Assembly (NCBI GenBank): GCA_964489215.1
Contig: CAZAYB010000005.1
Span: forward strand, 1 to 32,003
From: CAZAYB01 sp964489215
Lineage (GTDB): Bacteria > Planctomycetota > Phycisphaerae > Sedimentisphaerales > Anaerohalosphaeraceae
Reading direction: 5' to 3'
DNA: 32,003 bases
Shown here: positions 31,695 through 32,003 of the stretch, piece after piece
Position numbering within the stretch: position 1 is the first letter of the stretch
Layout: each line of letters begins with the position of its first letter
Notes under the pieces: generated by a model
What the model saw: the letters and a program-made list of their open reading frames with translations, nothing else
What the model was told of the DNA's origin: nothing
The model's database searches: none
Translations under genes and position numbers: made by a program

Positions 31695-32003
31695 TCATTT
31701 ACTTTTGTTCTTGTCAGGTGAGCTTTTCTTTTCGGCCGTCTTGGACTCTGAAGTCTTTGTCTGTTTTTTGGCATCGCCTTTTTTGTCAGAACCAGACTCC
31801 GTACTCGTTTTCGGTTTTTCCTTTTCTGCGTCTTTTTTATAGCTGTCGCTTCGATAATCGGTCTCGTAAAATCCGTTACCCTTGAATATGACTCCCGCAC
31901 CGGAGCCGATAAGGCGTCTCAGCTTTAACTTTGAACACTTTGGACACTTTTTAGATGGATTTGCTGTAATCGACTCAAACTTCTCAAACTGATGGTCACA
32001 GTT
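31695..32003 (-). CDS. FmdB-family zinc-ribbon protein, 5' end outside the window
   Basis: The visible 102 residues start inside the first CxxC: NCDHQFEKFESI, then KKCPKCSKLKLRRLIGSGAG and VIFKGNGFYETDYRSDSYKK, the standard FmdB regulatory-protein pattern with two zinc knuckles. About ten N-terminal residues (usually MPTYEYxC) are cut off by the window edge. The C-terminus is a Lys/Ser/Thr-rich disordered tail (KKGDAKKQTKTSESK), common in this family. The function is uncertain in spite of the name. The stop codon is TGA at 31695-31697. The gene is convergent with the Hcp-like pair. Confidence 0.88.
   Translation of the reverse strand, partial: NCDHQFEKFESITANPSKKCPKCSKLKLRRLIGSGAGVIFKGNGFYETDYRSDSYKKDAEKEKPKTSTESGSDKKGDAKKQTKTSESKTAEKKSSPDKNKSK

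Noticed and set aside
31688..31900. Basic 70-aa protein on the minus strand
   Set aside because: It is an out-of-frame reading of the FmdB-family gene; the zinc-ribbon frame ends at 31695 and has family motifs.

Overview
The window looks like chromosomal DNA of an AT-leaning planctomycete, most likely of the Phycisphaerae/Sedimentisphaerales type. The pointers are an exported protein with the dockerin-like ending (DLNKD..VNFADFTIFAEDWL) common in that group, a DUF2617-type protein, a sigma factor with the FRKYNYLKYLA region 1.2 wording of planctomycete sigma factors, and a mix of genes with strong Shine-Dalgarno sequences and genes with none. The lineage is an inference from these features, not the result of a search. 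A run of exactly 100 N at 12577-12676 marks a scaffold gap, so this is probably a draft genome or a metagenome bin.

Layout. 1-5.8 kb: parvulin-type prolyl isomerase (minus), YbgC-like thioesterase, a secreted IdeS-like cysteine peptidase with a dockerin-like tail, an HhH-GPD DNA glycosylase (minus) and a CPBP membrane protease. 5.9-9.2 kb: DUF2617-like protein, groES-groEL behind a very good sigma-54 type promoter, and a small membrane protein. 9.2-13.6 kb: a DUF2157/GDYXXLXY membrane-protein pair (minus), phosphomannomutase/phosphoglucomutase cut by the gap, and a metallo-beta-lactamase-fold hydrolase with a DUF2007-like gene (minus). 13.8-17.4 kb: a coiled-coil lipoprotein, a small coiled-coil protein with an attenuator-like leader, a structured RNA-like stretch, then a single-domain response regulator and an unusual sigma-70 family factor. 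17.5-25.8 kb: ftsH, hsp20, htrA, dnaA (minus), ftsY and a lipoprotein. 25.9-32 kb: PPi-type phosphofructokinase, a degenerate E2 acyltransferase domain and lepA (all minus), two exported Hcp1-like proteins, and a truncated FmdB-type zinc-ribbon gene at the right edge.

How it works together. The strongest theme is proteostasis: SurA-like isomerase, GroESL, FtsH, Hsp20, HtrA, LepA and FtsY lie within about 30 kb. groES and hsp20 carry similar -24/-12 elements at the same distance (73 nt) from their start codons, which suggests shared sigma-54 control of chaperones instead of HrcA/CIRCE or sigma-32. The region from 14.4 to 17.2 kb is the most regulation-dense: an intrinsic terminator inside a leader, a multi-hairpin RNA-like stretch, an operator-like repeat over a promoter, a hairpin that buries a ribosome binding site, and a response regulator-sigma factor operon. 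I regard this as the best candidate for an undescribed regulatory module. No tRNA, rRNA, CRISPR array, insertion sequence or prophage gene was seen.
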